Positions 35,642 to 46,086 of a DNA stretch of 64,000 bases are shown one piece after another. The DNA comes from Heliocybe sulcata (lineage: Eukaryota > Basidiomycota > Agaricomycetes > Gloeophyllales > Gloeophyllaceae). A model generated the notes under the pieces. That model was not told the DNA's origin. It saw nothing but the letters and a program-made list of their open reading frames with translations, and ran no database searches. The stretch is from positions 86,669 through 150,668 of the forward strand of contig ML213533.1 in the NCBI GenBank assembly GCA_004369045.1. The letters are read 5' to 3'. Position 1 is the first letter of the stretch; every line of letters begins with the position of its first letter. A program made the translations under genes and the position numbers.

Positions 35642-36499
35642 GATATTTGGAGGGTTGAGCATCACAAGCTCAGCTGGTAGGCACGGTAACTAGCTCATCA
35701 CGTCCCTGCAGGTGGTTAAGCTCGTGACGGAGACCTTGAGACTCCGCCCAACCTTCTCTGCGACGCCTCGTAACTTGCAAGGAGCGGTGCAATATCTGGA
35801 CGGCATGTGCGGACGCGTAAAGTTCGCCTGGAAACTTCGGAGAAATGTGCGACGCGCTGTTTAAAGCAGCGGCGTCACATGCGGCACAGGTGGTATGACC
35901 CATCGAGGTCTCAGGATGTGATCCCGTGATCTCAACATCGGCTCCGGCATGCAGTTACTCGATTTCGAGGTTGTGGCATTTACGATCGCTTCATGTCCAC
36001 AAACTTTGGAAGTAGGCGAAAATGTCGGTCATGTCTGGGACATTGTAGATGTAGCCCTGTATGATGAGTTCGGGATTGGTTCCATAAGGAATTCCACACA
36101 TTACGCACTGTGACGAAGCACGGGTCAGGCACCCAATAATCATGTGATACTGTGAAGTCGACGAGAGATCGGGACCGCAGTTCTAGAGCCGCCGATATTT
36201 CGTGGGCCAGATACGAGAACGTTTGACGATGGAAAAGAGCATCAGCAGTTGACTCAAATGCGCTTCCCGGGCCGCTGCGATGAACGCTGAGGTCCTGACA
36301 GACTAGACAAGCGGATGGTCAGCACGCCAGTTTCCGGTTCTTGTACCGTAGCTGATCATGAGGAGCCTAGGTTTATTGCTGTTCCGGTTCTTCCCTAGAG
36401 CAAGCACTTCCACGGAATTGCATCGTTTTAGTTATGATCCAGGCAACAGCTGAAGGAAGCCACCGTCGAGTCAACTCTCGTTTCAGCGTCCCTTAGAGA

Positions 36500-37360
36500 A
36501 GCGGTTCCTGCCTCGTACTGTTGCATACAGGCATGCATATAGCATGTTCTTGTGTCGTAAGACATGTGCGAGAATCCCCCTCCGACGAAGTGGCCGTCCC
36601 GCCGTATTCTAGTATGAGATCAATCAGCCAGCAGTGAGTGAATCACGTATATCAACGCACCGGTTTACACGGGATGGAACAACATATCGTTTACGGCATA
36701 TACCTGAGACTCCATCATTCGTGATCTGTAGATGGCACCTGAAAGTAGAACTGCTACTAGTAGAGATTATTCGTTGACACGGGTATCATAATGAGGAAAG
36801 GACATAGCACTCACGCTGCATTCTTATGGCCTATGTAACCACTCAGGGCATATCCGTTCATAAGATACCAGTGGTGGTGGCAGCCTCGCAGTCTCTTCAT
36901 GCTCTCAACAGAGAACACAGTACTCGAGTAGAAGAAACAAGACAACAACTGCCTGCCATTTTAGAGGAGACAGAGTCGATTTAGGGGACCCATCGGGTCC
37001 CACAAGTCAAATATTCAGATATGTCGCTGGGCTCTCCTGACGACCATAACCCGGCAGGCATAATCCAGGCTGTAGGACCGCTCAGAAGAGAAACAATGCA
37101 TGAGGCTCCCGGCTGTGAAGGTCCCAGCACTTCAGGTGGTAAGCCAGAGAAATTGTCGAGGATTGGATGCTGAGTACAAGATAAGATTGTATAACACCGC
37201 ACCGTGACAGCCTTGTCCCAGCTTCAGATGCCTAGGATGCCTCCTTTATAGCTCTCAATCCACCGTAGTGCTTTCACAGGTGCATTGTGCGCAGCGGCCT
37301 GGGAGGATTGCCCGATCTGCATGTCGAATGCCAGTGCCGAGTTGTCAACTACTCCGGAGG
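36500..37360 (-). pseudogene. Decayed RAE1/GLE2-like WD40 gene fragment
   Basis: Read on the minus strand in order, this stretch keeps the landmark segments of the mRNA-export factor RAE1/GLE2, broken by stops and frame changes. At about 37350-37225: LAFDMQIGQ, AAHNAPVKALRWIES, KGGILG, a stop, then SWDKAV. At about 37085-36990: RSYSLDYACRVMVV and RRAQRHI, a stop, then IFDLWDPMGP. At about 36960: SPLKWQ in a shifted frame. At about 36850: NGYALSGYIG. At about 36700: AVNDMLFHPV. The order and spacing follow RAE1, where the matching segments are a SWDKT blade, an ERCYSMDV/AERHIQIF blade, SPLKWQTR and AVNDISFHP. No intact copy is in the window. Confidence 0.7.
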
Positions 37361-37715
37361 AGTATTCGGGCCCGTCCTAGTCCCAGAGCCCGCTTTGCAT
37401 ACAGCCTCGGATCTGAACGTTGAACAATAATGAACATCGATTGAGAAACTAGCGCTGTTGAGGAATCGAGTGTGTCGAGCTAGACGCGACAGAGGAAATG
37501 CGGAAGGATACCGTGACTGGGTAACGTCATGTGACGCGAGGCAGTTAAGATGCGTCCGACATTGAACATTCATCGCCTATACCAAATTCAAGATTATAGC
37601 TGAGGCCTATTCATCACACTGAAGAGAATCCAATCCGCACTACATAGATCTAAAACAATGGTGCCGACATAATCATGGTGCGGTAGAGCCTGTGATACAT
37701 GATTGGCTGAACAAG

Positions 37716-39169
37716 CTACCACAACCCGACTACAGCAACAATGACAAGGCCTAGGAGAACACCTATAACAGGGTCAGGAGAAACGTCCGCGTTGGTAAAC
37801 TCTGAAACAGCAGTCGGCGTGGTATTCTGCTGCCGTCCTTGCGCCTCGGGCTACACGACCAAAGCAGGTTAGTGATAGCACCGAGGCAGACATATTGAAG
37901 GTATAAGGACGTACAGCATCTGCCTCAGTGCCGATAACAGGACCGAACGTCATCCCGTCGCGGGGAACCAGGTTGTCCTTCGTGTTAGCCGGGTTGGAGT
38001 CTTCGAAGATATCGTTCTGAGCACCATCTTTGAAATTATAGAGGTCATTGTAGTATGGCGGTGAATAGTAGCCCTCAAACATCTGCCCCATCAAATCAGA
38101 GAAGGTAGGCGGTGAGTGTACAGATGGAAGATAGAGAGAGTGCCTACGTTGTTTCTTTCCTTTTGCAGCCAGTATAAAGGCTGCTTCGCTCCATTTGTGC
38201 AGTTAGCTGGGTCAGCGTGCGGTTTCCCGTTTTGAGGGTCCGCACCACAGCGTCGAGCGACCCTGGGTTTCGCAATCTGGGCAACAGAGACTGGGTTGGC
38301 AACTGTGCATTTGAAGCCATTCATGTACACTGTTATAGAGCGTTGTTAGGCACCAGACGGAAACAAGCGGCGGATGAGCTGATCGACGTACTTTGCTCAT
38401 TCCCTGCATCAGGCTGCGCGAGTTGGGCAGAATCACGGGGGTATCGGTATCGTCAGTGTAAGTTCACAAGGGGGGCATACCGAATGTATCCAGAAGAATG
38501 CGCAATGGCAACCTCCCAGCGGGCATGGCGGCATCTTCGCAGGCACTTGGAATTCGGTGAACCTATGCCAGACGCAAGTATGGTTTATGCTGAACACTGC
38601 GAAGTCTTCGGGTGCGATATCTCGGACATCGCTCTTGTACGCTATCGCTAAGGCGCACCTAGTCGTAATCCATACCAATTAATATCCCACTAATTGTTGA
38701 TAGTCAGAAAGGCGCAGCGCACCCTTTCGTATCTGATATGTTCAGAGCATGATACTGTTTGGGGGGTGACCCAGGACAGGGACTGTCCCCGCCTTGATGG
38801 TTACCGAAACCCGAGGATGCGTAGTATGACGTGGACTGTTTGTTGCATGCGATCTCGAGGGTCGCCGGCCTTCCTGGCTCAAGCTGGTAAGTGTCCGATG
38901 GATGCGGAGGATAATCCAAATGGTTGTGAAACCACCACTGCTTGAACGGCATGTTGTATAGCGGAGCGACGGGGCGGTTGTCATAAGGAAATGTGGTGTC
39001 TGTTACATTGAACCCGTACATCGATGGATGCCATATAGCTAGCGATCGGGTTGAATAAGTGGTAGACGCTGGAATGGAAGAACATACCGGCATGGCCTAA
39101 TACAAATGGGAACAGGGACGAAAGGCACAAGAGCCAAGATACTTGCCGGGCGGGCTGCAGGATAGTCAT
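37716..39169 (-). CDS. AA14-type lytic polysaccharide monooxygenase with hydrophobic C-terminal tail
   Basis: A secreted copper enzyme of the AA14 type, a family reported to oxidise xylan-coated cellulose. The signal peptide ([13 protein letters not shown]) is cleaved before a His. An intron near 39032-39090 follows GHA, so the mature protein starts [14 protein letters not shown] with His1 for the copper brace. Conserved segments follow: [31 protein letters not shown] (second His candidate), [68 protein letters not shown] and [17 protein letters not shown]. Cys-rich with several N-glycosylation sites. After a low-complexity stretch the chain ends in about 18 hydrophobic residues ([18 protein letters not shown]) with nothing after, which looks like a GPI-anchor signal. 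The third copper ligand was not assigned. A decayed paralogue lies at 49854-50429. Confidence 0.82.
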
Positions 39170-39982
39170 GTGCGCGCAGTTGCGGACACCTAGAGTACAA
39201 TTAGAGTCGAAATACAGTAGATGAGAATACTAGAGATATAGTGTAGGATGAAAGGATTATGTAGCGAATGAACGCGGTAACTGGTAAATGACCGCACCAG
39301 TAACCAGTAAGGTTTCGATCTCCGCGCTTCTCCGACGCGCCTGAATCACGTGGCAAGCGTGTCCGCAAGCACTCCGGGAGCCTGCTGGGAACCATACGCT
39401 TGCCGCGGACTGGAAAGACTGGATCAAGTTTCTTCTGACCTCCTCCCAACGAAGAGCAGCGGCGGGTTTCTTCTGTTTCTCTACGCTGTCGGCGTTGGCG
39501 GCAATTACTCGCGAAGGAATATTACCTCATTCCGAACCCGTGCTAATCAAAATTCCCGCTCGTCATCCGTTCAGTCATTCAGATATAATCTCAAGCGTCT
39601 CATGATACTGCAGAGGCTCTGCGGCCGGCTATTCCTTGTCTGGATCACAGGGAACGCCGATCTCGTCTAGTCTTCCATTACAACTTCGTTTTCTAATGAA
39701 TTGTTCATGGAAATCCGTCTAGGACAAATCCAAACCGACCCTTATCGCCGAGGCATCCATTGCCGTTCCTGGACCTTTGTAGCATGCTCTGGGCACACAA
39801 CTCGTAAAAGGGCTGGCACAAGCGCGATAGCAAGATCGCGTAAATCAGCCGATGCGGGCCAATCACTCGGTGCCGTGATTCAGAAGAATTGTGGTGTATT
39901 AGCGCCATGTCTACCCGCTTCCCGTGGCACAGATATAATATCTATACTAACGACCCGTTAACAGAGGACCCACTCGACCGTC
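39170..39982. other. Divergent intergenic region
   Basis: Lies between the 5' ends of the AA14 gene (-) and the small unknown gene (+), so it holds both promoters. No coding exon or clear TATA element was recognised. Confidence 0.5.
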
Positions 39983-40583
39983 ATGGCTGCCAACGATGCG
40001 ACCCTCATCAGCCTCGCTGAGTGGACGAAGTGCTATTTTATTCCGCTCGTGGACCGGAGCTCCGATTCCAATTTGCAGGATGCTTTCAGACTGTTTTTCT
40101 CCCGTCAACCGACGCTTTTCGTCAACGGTATGCGCATCACAGCCGGGGGATACATGGCTTTGCTTCAGCGGGGGTTCGTGCAAGAGACTCCCACTTCAGT
40201 GACATTCGAAAATGTAGTGGTTGTCCCAGAATCAGATGACAGCCAGCTAGTAGGTGCTCCCGGCTCGTCGTCGGTTCCGATACTACATTGAACGATAACG
40301 CACTCAGGCAGGAAGCGTCGGATTCTTTTTTACTACCAAGGTCAACGGCGATACGGACTCACGATCAATCAGCTCTTGCGTGAACATAGTGTAAGCCCGC
40401 CTCCTGCGCCAGTCGTATCTACTAACATTTGGTTTTCATAGGATCGGCCAAGATTCAACCCTAGAGGGACCTGGCGATATCGACAGACGGAGGGTAACCA
40501 ATATGTCTCAGGTTATCTTGGACAATGGGACAAACCCTCTCGTCGTCAAAATATCTGCAGATAGGTTTACTGTGGTGGATTGA
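39983..40583 (+). CDS. Small conserved-looking protein of unknown family
   Basis: A three-exon gene for a 163-residue protein: MAANDATLISLAEWTKCYF, then FRLFFSRQPTLFVNG, and after intron 1 (40250-40307) AGSVGFFFTTKVNGD. After intron 2 (40391-40441) come DIDRRRVTNMSQVILD and the end LVVKISADRFTVVD. Both introns have good GT-AG ends and all exons join in frame. There is no signal peptide or membrane segment. The alternation of short helices and beta strands and the size could fit a SnoaL/NTF2-like cone fold, but that is a guess. A decayed paralogue lies directly downstream at 41374-42000, which supports the exon structure. Confidence 0.65.
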
Positions 40584-41356
40584 TCCCTACTCGAAGCGGG
40601 TACTGGATTATACTACAGGAACCGAGTTCATCGCTGCGGAACATGTATGATGCGGCGGAAGGCATGCCGCTGTACTTGGATCCCGTCCGGACTCGCAATT
40701 CTATTGATCCCTTTGTTCGACGTCCGCCTCGAAGATCAAGAAGCGCCCTCGTCGATCCTGATCCAAGTTCGAACTCAGCGATAGCTGAGCTTGCAGCAGT
40801 GCTCCCATGTATTCGTGGATGACTGAGTCCTGGAACATGGTAGGTATGGACCCGCTACGAAAACGTGCAGCTTACTGGACGTGACGTGGATGCACCTCTG
40901 TGTCGCTAGTGTTACTTTTACGCTTCACTATAACACTCTCTGTGCTATGCTCATCGCGGCATGATTCGCCGTTCATTGCGTTAAGGTCTTCTTTGATAAC
41001 TGATCGGAGTTTCGCAGCGCTCTTGGATTATTGCGCACCAATCGGCGTTCCACAATGCCACGGAGAAGCTAGCCCGTCTATTCCATCACCTGAATGTCAC
41101 AAGGGCCTGCCGATAATCAAATATTGAGCTCCGTCTATGCAGTCCCCGCATTGCGTAACCTTAGAAGCAAAGTATATAGGTCGTTGGAGCATTTCACAAT
41201 CTTGATACGTAAGTGATACATTGCAATGTCTATCAGGTCCTCGTCAGCGCTAGGACACTACTTTGTTAACAACGCACCAGAATATATATATTGGTGAACT
41301 GGCATGTCTGATACTTTACTCCACCGGTGTTCGCTGACATCCCAACTTACTCTAGG

Positions 41357-41364
41357 TATAAAAG
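41357..41364 (+). promoter_or_regulatory. TATA box in front of the decayed small-gene copy
   Basis: TATAAAAG, shortly before the first stretch that matches the intact gene upstream. It may be the surviving promoter element of the decayed copy. Confidence 0.4.
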
Positions 41365-41373
41365 GCCACTCGC

Positions 41374-42000
41374 TTAGTGGACGAAGAGCAATTTTCCTCC
41401 CCTTCTGGAGGCTAAGTTGTTCTCTAAATTCCACGAGGCGCTCAAGGACTTCTTCGCCGCCGAGCCTATAATTAATCTTAAAACCTCATGAGTACTCTCA
41501 GTCGGTACCATCTGCTCATTCAAGGAGAGACCGACAACGACGGCTCTGTGGCCGCACGATCCAAAATATACGGAGAGCTCCTCCAAGAGCAACAGCAAAG
41601 CCGTACGTATTGGCTGTTTTACTGGGTCCAGCGGCAGTGTTTGGCCTGTTCTCCGTGACCAAGATGGAGGGGAACGAATAAGTCAACTTCTTTGGTCCAT
41701 TATCTCCTTTTGAACCTGATGTAAGCACGGACAGTGTCTTGCTGTGCTCGAGCGCCCTCTTGCGCTGCCGGCCCCTTGCGTAGCATCGAACAGGATGGGC
41801 CGACATTTGAGGAGAGGCGGCGAGCTCTTAATCAGATTCTTCGGGATAGGGCTTGGCGGACCTCTCCCCGACGAGATGAAGGAGAAATTTGTGGCATAGT
41901 CGAGACCTCTATGATAAGGACAGGAGATGCTTGGTATGAGATGCAGGCGGTTAAATTCGTCTCTCAAGAGAATATAACAGAGATCAATGTAACGAGATAA
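41374..42000 (+). pseudogene. Decayed tandem copy of the small unknown gene
   Basis: This stretch follows the gene at 39983-40583 in order but with stops and frame changes. WTKSNFPPLLEAKLFSKFHE (about 41377) matches WTKCYFIPLVDRSSDSNLQD. ALKDFFAAEP matches AFRLFFSRQP. AAVFGLFSVTKMEGNE (about 41634) matches AGSVGFFFTTKVNGD. SIEQDGPTFEERRRALNQIL (about 41783) matches the IGQDSTLEGPGDIDRRRVTN region. Stops fall inside (TAG just before WTKS, TGA after NLKTS). The last part is open to a TAA at 41998-42000, with unrelated residues at the end. A diverged but expressed gene with unusual exons is possible but less likely. Confidence 0.6.
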
Positions 42001-42119
42001 TATTAGACGTATACAGCAGATAGAGAGCGGCAACTTAAGTTGATATCAGATCACTTGAGACGGCGCAACTAAGCGGTGAGACAGCAATAAGAATAACAGA
42101 CTTAAAGCGCGACCCTCAA

Positions 42120-43578
42120 CTATTGCCCATCATCTTGCCTATACCTCTTCCGTGGTCCATCAGGCCCCACAAACTGTCCCTGTCCTCCCGCCTGATTTCC
42201 CATAAATGCAGGATTAAAGTGCCCTTGGACCCCAAACCCGCCCCGGCCACCCACGGGCATCATTCCCATACCTGCACAACAAGTAAAAATACAAAACGTA
42301 AGCTCGCCGTACATTCACAAGCGTCACATAGGAGCCAGACCCATACCCATGCCGCCCATCATACCCCCCCGCCCGCCAAACCCGCCGCCGCCCATCATCC
42401 CCCCGCGCGGGCCCTGTGGGACCATGCCGCCGCGCCCGCCAAAGCCGCCCATGCCCATGCCGCCCATCATGCCAGGCATCCCGCCCATCATACCAGGCAT
42501 CCCACCCCGCATCATCCCCGGACCCATCATCCCGCCGCGCATGGGCATGCCCATCATGTTCATGCCCATAGGGGTCTGCATATTGTTCTGCTGCTGGAAG
42601 CCACCCCGGCCGCCTCGTCCTGGGCCGCCGCCGCCTGTGGGTATGGGCTGGCCCTGCTGGCGATGGTCTTTTGGAGGAGGCTCTGGGACGTTTCGTTAAC
42701 TGACGGAAAAGATAAAGCCTTCGGTCTGTTACCTTTCGGGAGCGTGCGGAAAGGATTTGCGGCGGAGCTAGTCATGTTGACTGAGGCCCGCCGGTTCTGG
42801 AATTCACTGCAAACAGACGGCAGCACTTGAGTATCATTGCACAGGTCACGGAATGCTTCACGCTCACTTGTTCTCGAACCACTCCTTCAGAGTAGTCGCG
42901 TTCTCGTAGCTGCCGCACTCAATGTATGCAATACTAGTGTCACGTATTAGTATTACACGCGCATATACTCTGAAAAACGGAAGCCTACCCTTTGCTTTTG
43001 CCGTTCACTTTATGCTCGGAGAAGGTGATGTGCTTATGGTCGATGTTGACGCCGCAATTCAGCGCCACTTGCCGCAAGTCTTCATCCGTTGTCCACTGTA
43101 CAGCAGTAACAAGAGGTACACAGAAACACATTTCAGAACGATGTGGACATGCAGAGACCATAAGACAGGAGCGGATACAAACCCAGTTTAAGTCTCCAAC
43201 GATGATGGCGTCGAAACCGCCCATTCCGCCCGCTTGGCCGTTCATACCGCCGTTGTAACTCCCATTCGTGTTACTGGCTCCGTTCGCGAGTGCTCCTGCG
43301 TGAGATTGCGCTTGGTTCATGTTCGAGCCGCGCTGAAGGTCTTGCTGCTGGTCATCGGGGTCCTCTTCTCTTCGCCTCTTCTCTCCTACTACGGGTTCAT
43401 GCGGCTGGTCCTGCGGCTCGTCGTCGAGCTGGACGACGGGATCCATGTCCTCATTATTCTTGCACACACATTCTCAGTACAATCGACGAGTACACAACCT
43501 GAAAAAACTCACCTCGATCGGGCGCGTCGCGTTGAAGCCGTCGTCCTCGCCGTAAATGTCAACGTCATCTGCATTCAT
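42120..43578 (-). CDS. CPSF6/CFIm68-like RRM protein with Gly/Met-rich tail
   Basis: An RNA-binding protein probably acting in pre-mRNA 3' processing in the nucleus. The N terminus [20 protein letters not shown] resembles the acidic start of CPSF6/7. A short basic acidic-mixed linker (GEKRRREED) and Asn/Gly-rich stretch follow, then one [23 protein letters not shown] (RNP2-like), [20 protein letters not shown]-like, [20 protein letters not shown] (RNP1 region) and [11 protein letters not shown]. The C terminus is a long Met/Gly/Pro/Arg low-complexity tract ([12 protein letters not shown] repeats, about 42320-42580). It ends [14 protein letters not shown] at 42120. Several short introns. The large antisense frame across the Gly/Met tract is a shadow. 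Confidence 0.75.
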
Positions 43579-44087
43579 GGTTGGCGCTCGTGACTTAGGA
43601 CTAGATTCCGATTGCAGGCAAAACAATCTCTGTTTCGTGCTGGATTTGACAATGTGTATATCGACGGACAGGAAAGGGACGCGACAACAGAACAAGACGA
43701 GACAGCAGGAGGTCAGATACAAGGCTACGCAGCAAGACAGTGCCCTCAGCGGAGACAAGCTGAGCAAATCTCTTACAGTATTATATGAATACAGACAAGT
43801 TTAGAAAGCAGAGTACTGCCCTCTCAGGTCTCCGTGGAAAAGACACTAGGCCCGAGATCGATACTGACGGTGTGGTGGTGGTGGTAGTAGAAAGGACGGT
43901 AGACGCCGCAGGTCGCGGAGTTCCAAGCTCAAGGCGGCTTTTATTTGGTTCCATTTGGACTCCCGGCACAAAGTCATGTGACAAGATATATCTAAAAGCG
44001 CGCGAGACGCGTCGCGTCGCGTGTCTTGCAGACGATCTCTCCTCCATAACCAGACCTCACAACACCTCCGCACATACTTCCCATAAG

Positions 44088-44673
44088 ATGTCCGATGTTA
44101 TTGACCTCACCACTTCTGACTCCGAGGAGAGCTCAATCGCAAGTTCAGATGACGAGACGCGCTCAGAGTCGAGCACAGGATCAAGCCAGTCTTCAAGTTC
44201 CAATGCCGCTCCGACCTCACTCGAGAAGGCGCTTTACAGCGTCTCAGAGTCTCGCCTGCGAGCGGTCGCGTCAGAATTAGCCGCCAAGATACCCGCTGCG
44301 AATCTGTTCCTCGAGCAAAAGCTTCTCGTCAAGCGGTCGGCCCCGCGATGGGAAAACTGCTTGAAGTGCGGCGAAGAATTCGACATGGAGGAGGAGAGAG
44401 CGAGTGCGTCTACCATCCTGGTCAGCGTGACTACCGCCAATCTCTTTCTGCCAAGCACTCACTCATGGTCATGTAGGTGACATAGAGCCCGACGACGAGG
44501 AGGGCTTCGTAGACTGGGACGAGAACTGCCATGGCCCCATGGACACGCCAGCGAACCGCAAACAGTATCCAGAGAACTTCATCTGGACATGCTGCCAGGA
44601 GGTCAGCCTTGCGGATGGTTGTGTGCAGGGTGTGCACTCCGGATCAAAAGCTAGGAAGAGGGCGCGGCGCTGA
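44088..44673 (+). CDS. Small acidic Cys/His-rich protein, putative zinc binding
   Basis: The N terminus is acidic and Ser-rich (VIDLTTSDSEESSIASSDDE, a possible SUMO-interacting motif VIDLT). A helical stretch and a Cys pair CLKCGEEFDMEEE follow. After an intron come DDEEGFVDWDENCHGPMDTP, ENFIWTCCQEV and a basic end KARKRARR. CxxC, CHGP and CC together look like zinc ligands, a pattern common in uncharacterised basidiomycete proteins. Using the donor GTGCGT at 44404 and the acceptor at 44476 gives a clean 170-residue protein. This removes a segment that reads CVYHPG in another frame, which looks like a missing zinc ligand. See the related finding. Confidence 0.6.
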
Positions 44674-45267
44674 TTACGAATAGATGTCGGTCTTGATGCA
44701 TCGGATGCTTCATGTCCTTCCGGCATATCCTTATACTAGTAGGGAGAAACGCTTCCTAAGGAGTCAGGCTACTACGGTATCTTTCTGCATTTGCGCATAT
44801 ACACTGCGATACTCGCTTCACAACGCACTCTCAATGGGAATCAAATTGACGTATACGTATGGCGATTAATCTGACGCGAGCAGTAAGTATATGTTGCCGT
44901 CCACGGAACACCATGAACTACGACAAGAGTGAACAAACTTGGTACAACTCAATTCTAGAGAGCATGGATGTATAACGACATCTAGAGAGCAGTACGTACG
45001 AAGGCTACAAACAGTTTACTTGATCTTTGTACATCCAATTATACAATCCTTTCGTGTCCAACAGTACAAACGAGGCGACAGATTAGATTCCATGTCCATT
45101 AATTTCAGCTATACAAGGTCAACCACTTTTCTGGATAAGTATGAACGATAGGAGGTTTCCATATGTGAGTGTTCGGCGTCAGTCGCCACGGTGTTCCAAT
45201 AAGTTATACTTCTTCAACGTCTCCATGGGAAGTCATCGTGCGCGCGCCAACGCTAAGCGCCACAATC
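44674..45267. other. Intergenic, no gene seen
   Basis: Lies between convergent genes. AT-rich, with no exon signature on either strand. Confidence 0.5.
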
Positions 45268-46086
45268 CTAAGCGCCACAATCCACCATCTCCCAATCCTG
45301 ATCCAACGGCGACGACGACAGCGACACCTCCCTAATTCCCTGCCCCTCCTGCTTCATCACGACGTCCCCATCCCTATCCCTCTCGATCGCGACCATCCGC
45401 TCCAACTCCCTCGTCGCCGATAGTATGGACACCGCAAGGCGGGGACCCATCAAAAGGATCTTCTGGCCCTCGGGCGAGCACCGCATCCGCGTAAGGATGG
45501 CCACCCGGTAAAGGTCTGGTTCGCGCTTGCCACGCTGGCGGCGGGGTGAGAGGCGTGGCGGTGTCGCAGAGGTGGTAGCCTGAGGGTGTGGTGAGAGTGG
45601 AGAGGTGGTTCGCTGACTGGGTGGGGCGACTGTGGCAGGCGCGGGAGCTGGGGCTTTGGAAACAGGAGGATGGGATGGCATGGTACTGGAAGGGAAGGTG
45701 GTAGACTGGAGAGCGGACGTGCTGGAGTTAAGAGCCAAGTTGTGCTCCGAGTATGTCCTCGTCAGACTCCGCTTCCGCTCCGGCTGCTCCTTGTCAGATC
45801 GAATGGTCTTGTTAATCACAGGCTGCGAGCTCTCGAGTGTGCGGGTGCTCGTCAGCTTCAACGGTACGTCGCTGGTGTACAGGGTGTCGTCTGGGCACAC
45901 GTCAGGAATAACTGCGTACGAGATTGTCCGGCGCAGGGGTCTCGCAGGTGCGGGTGTCGACGTCCTCGCCACCTTGCTCGGCTTCGGCGACGGCGTGGAG
46001 AATGACGAAGTGCGCTTCCTAACACTCGACACAGGGACCGACAACGAGGGCGAGAGCGAGAAAGCGGAGGAAACGACGCAGGACAT
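45268..46086 (-). CDS. Disordered conserved-looking protein, unknown
   Basis: A single uninterrupted frame of 272 codons. It is mostly Ser/Pro/Thr-rich and disordered (SSFSTPSPKPSKVARTSTPA). One folded-looking segment lies near the C terminus (EPDLYRVAILTRMRCSPEGQ, KILLMGPRLAVSILSATREL). It ends SSPLDQDWEMVDCGA. The DYVEMV-like acidic end and the basic SPRRQRGKRE stretch suggest a nuclear protein, but no named domain is recognised. Intronless, unlike nearly all its neighbours. Antisense frames in the same span are shadows. Confidence 0.6.
   Translation of the reverse strand: MSCVVSSAFSLSPSLSVPVSSVRKRTSSFSTPSPKPSKVARTSTPAPARPLRRTISYAVIPDVCPDDTLYTSDVPLKLTSTRTLESSQPVINKTIRSDKEQPERKRSLTRTYSEHNLALNSSTSALQSTTFPSSTMPSHPPVSKAPAPAPATVAPPSQRTTSPLSPHPQATTSATPPRLSPRRQRGKREPDLYRVAILTRMRCSPEGQKILLMGPRLAVSILSATRELERMVAIERDRDGDVVMKQEGQGIREVSLSSSPLDQDWEMVDCGA

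Noticed and set aside
42123-42830. Plus-strand frame of 235 codons rich in His, Pro and Ala
   Set aside because: Mirror of the Gly/Met-rich tail of the RRM protein on the minus strand; composition only, no domain.
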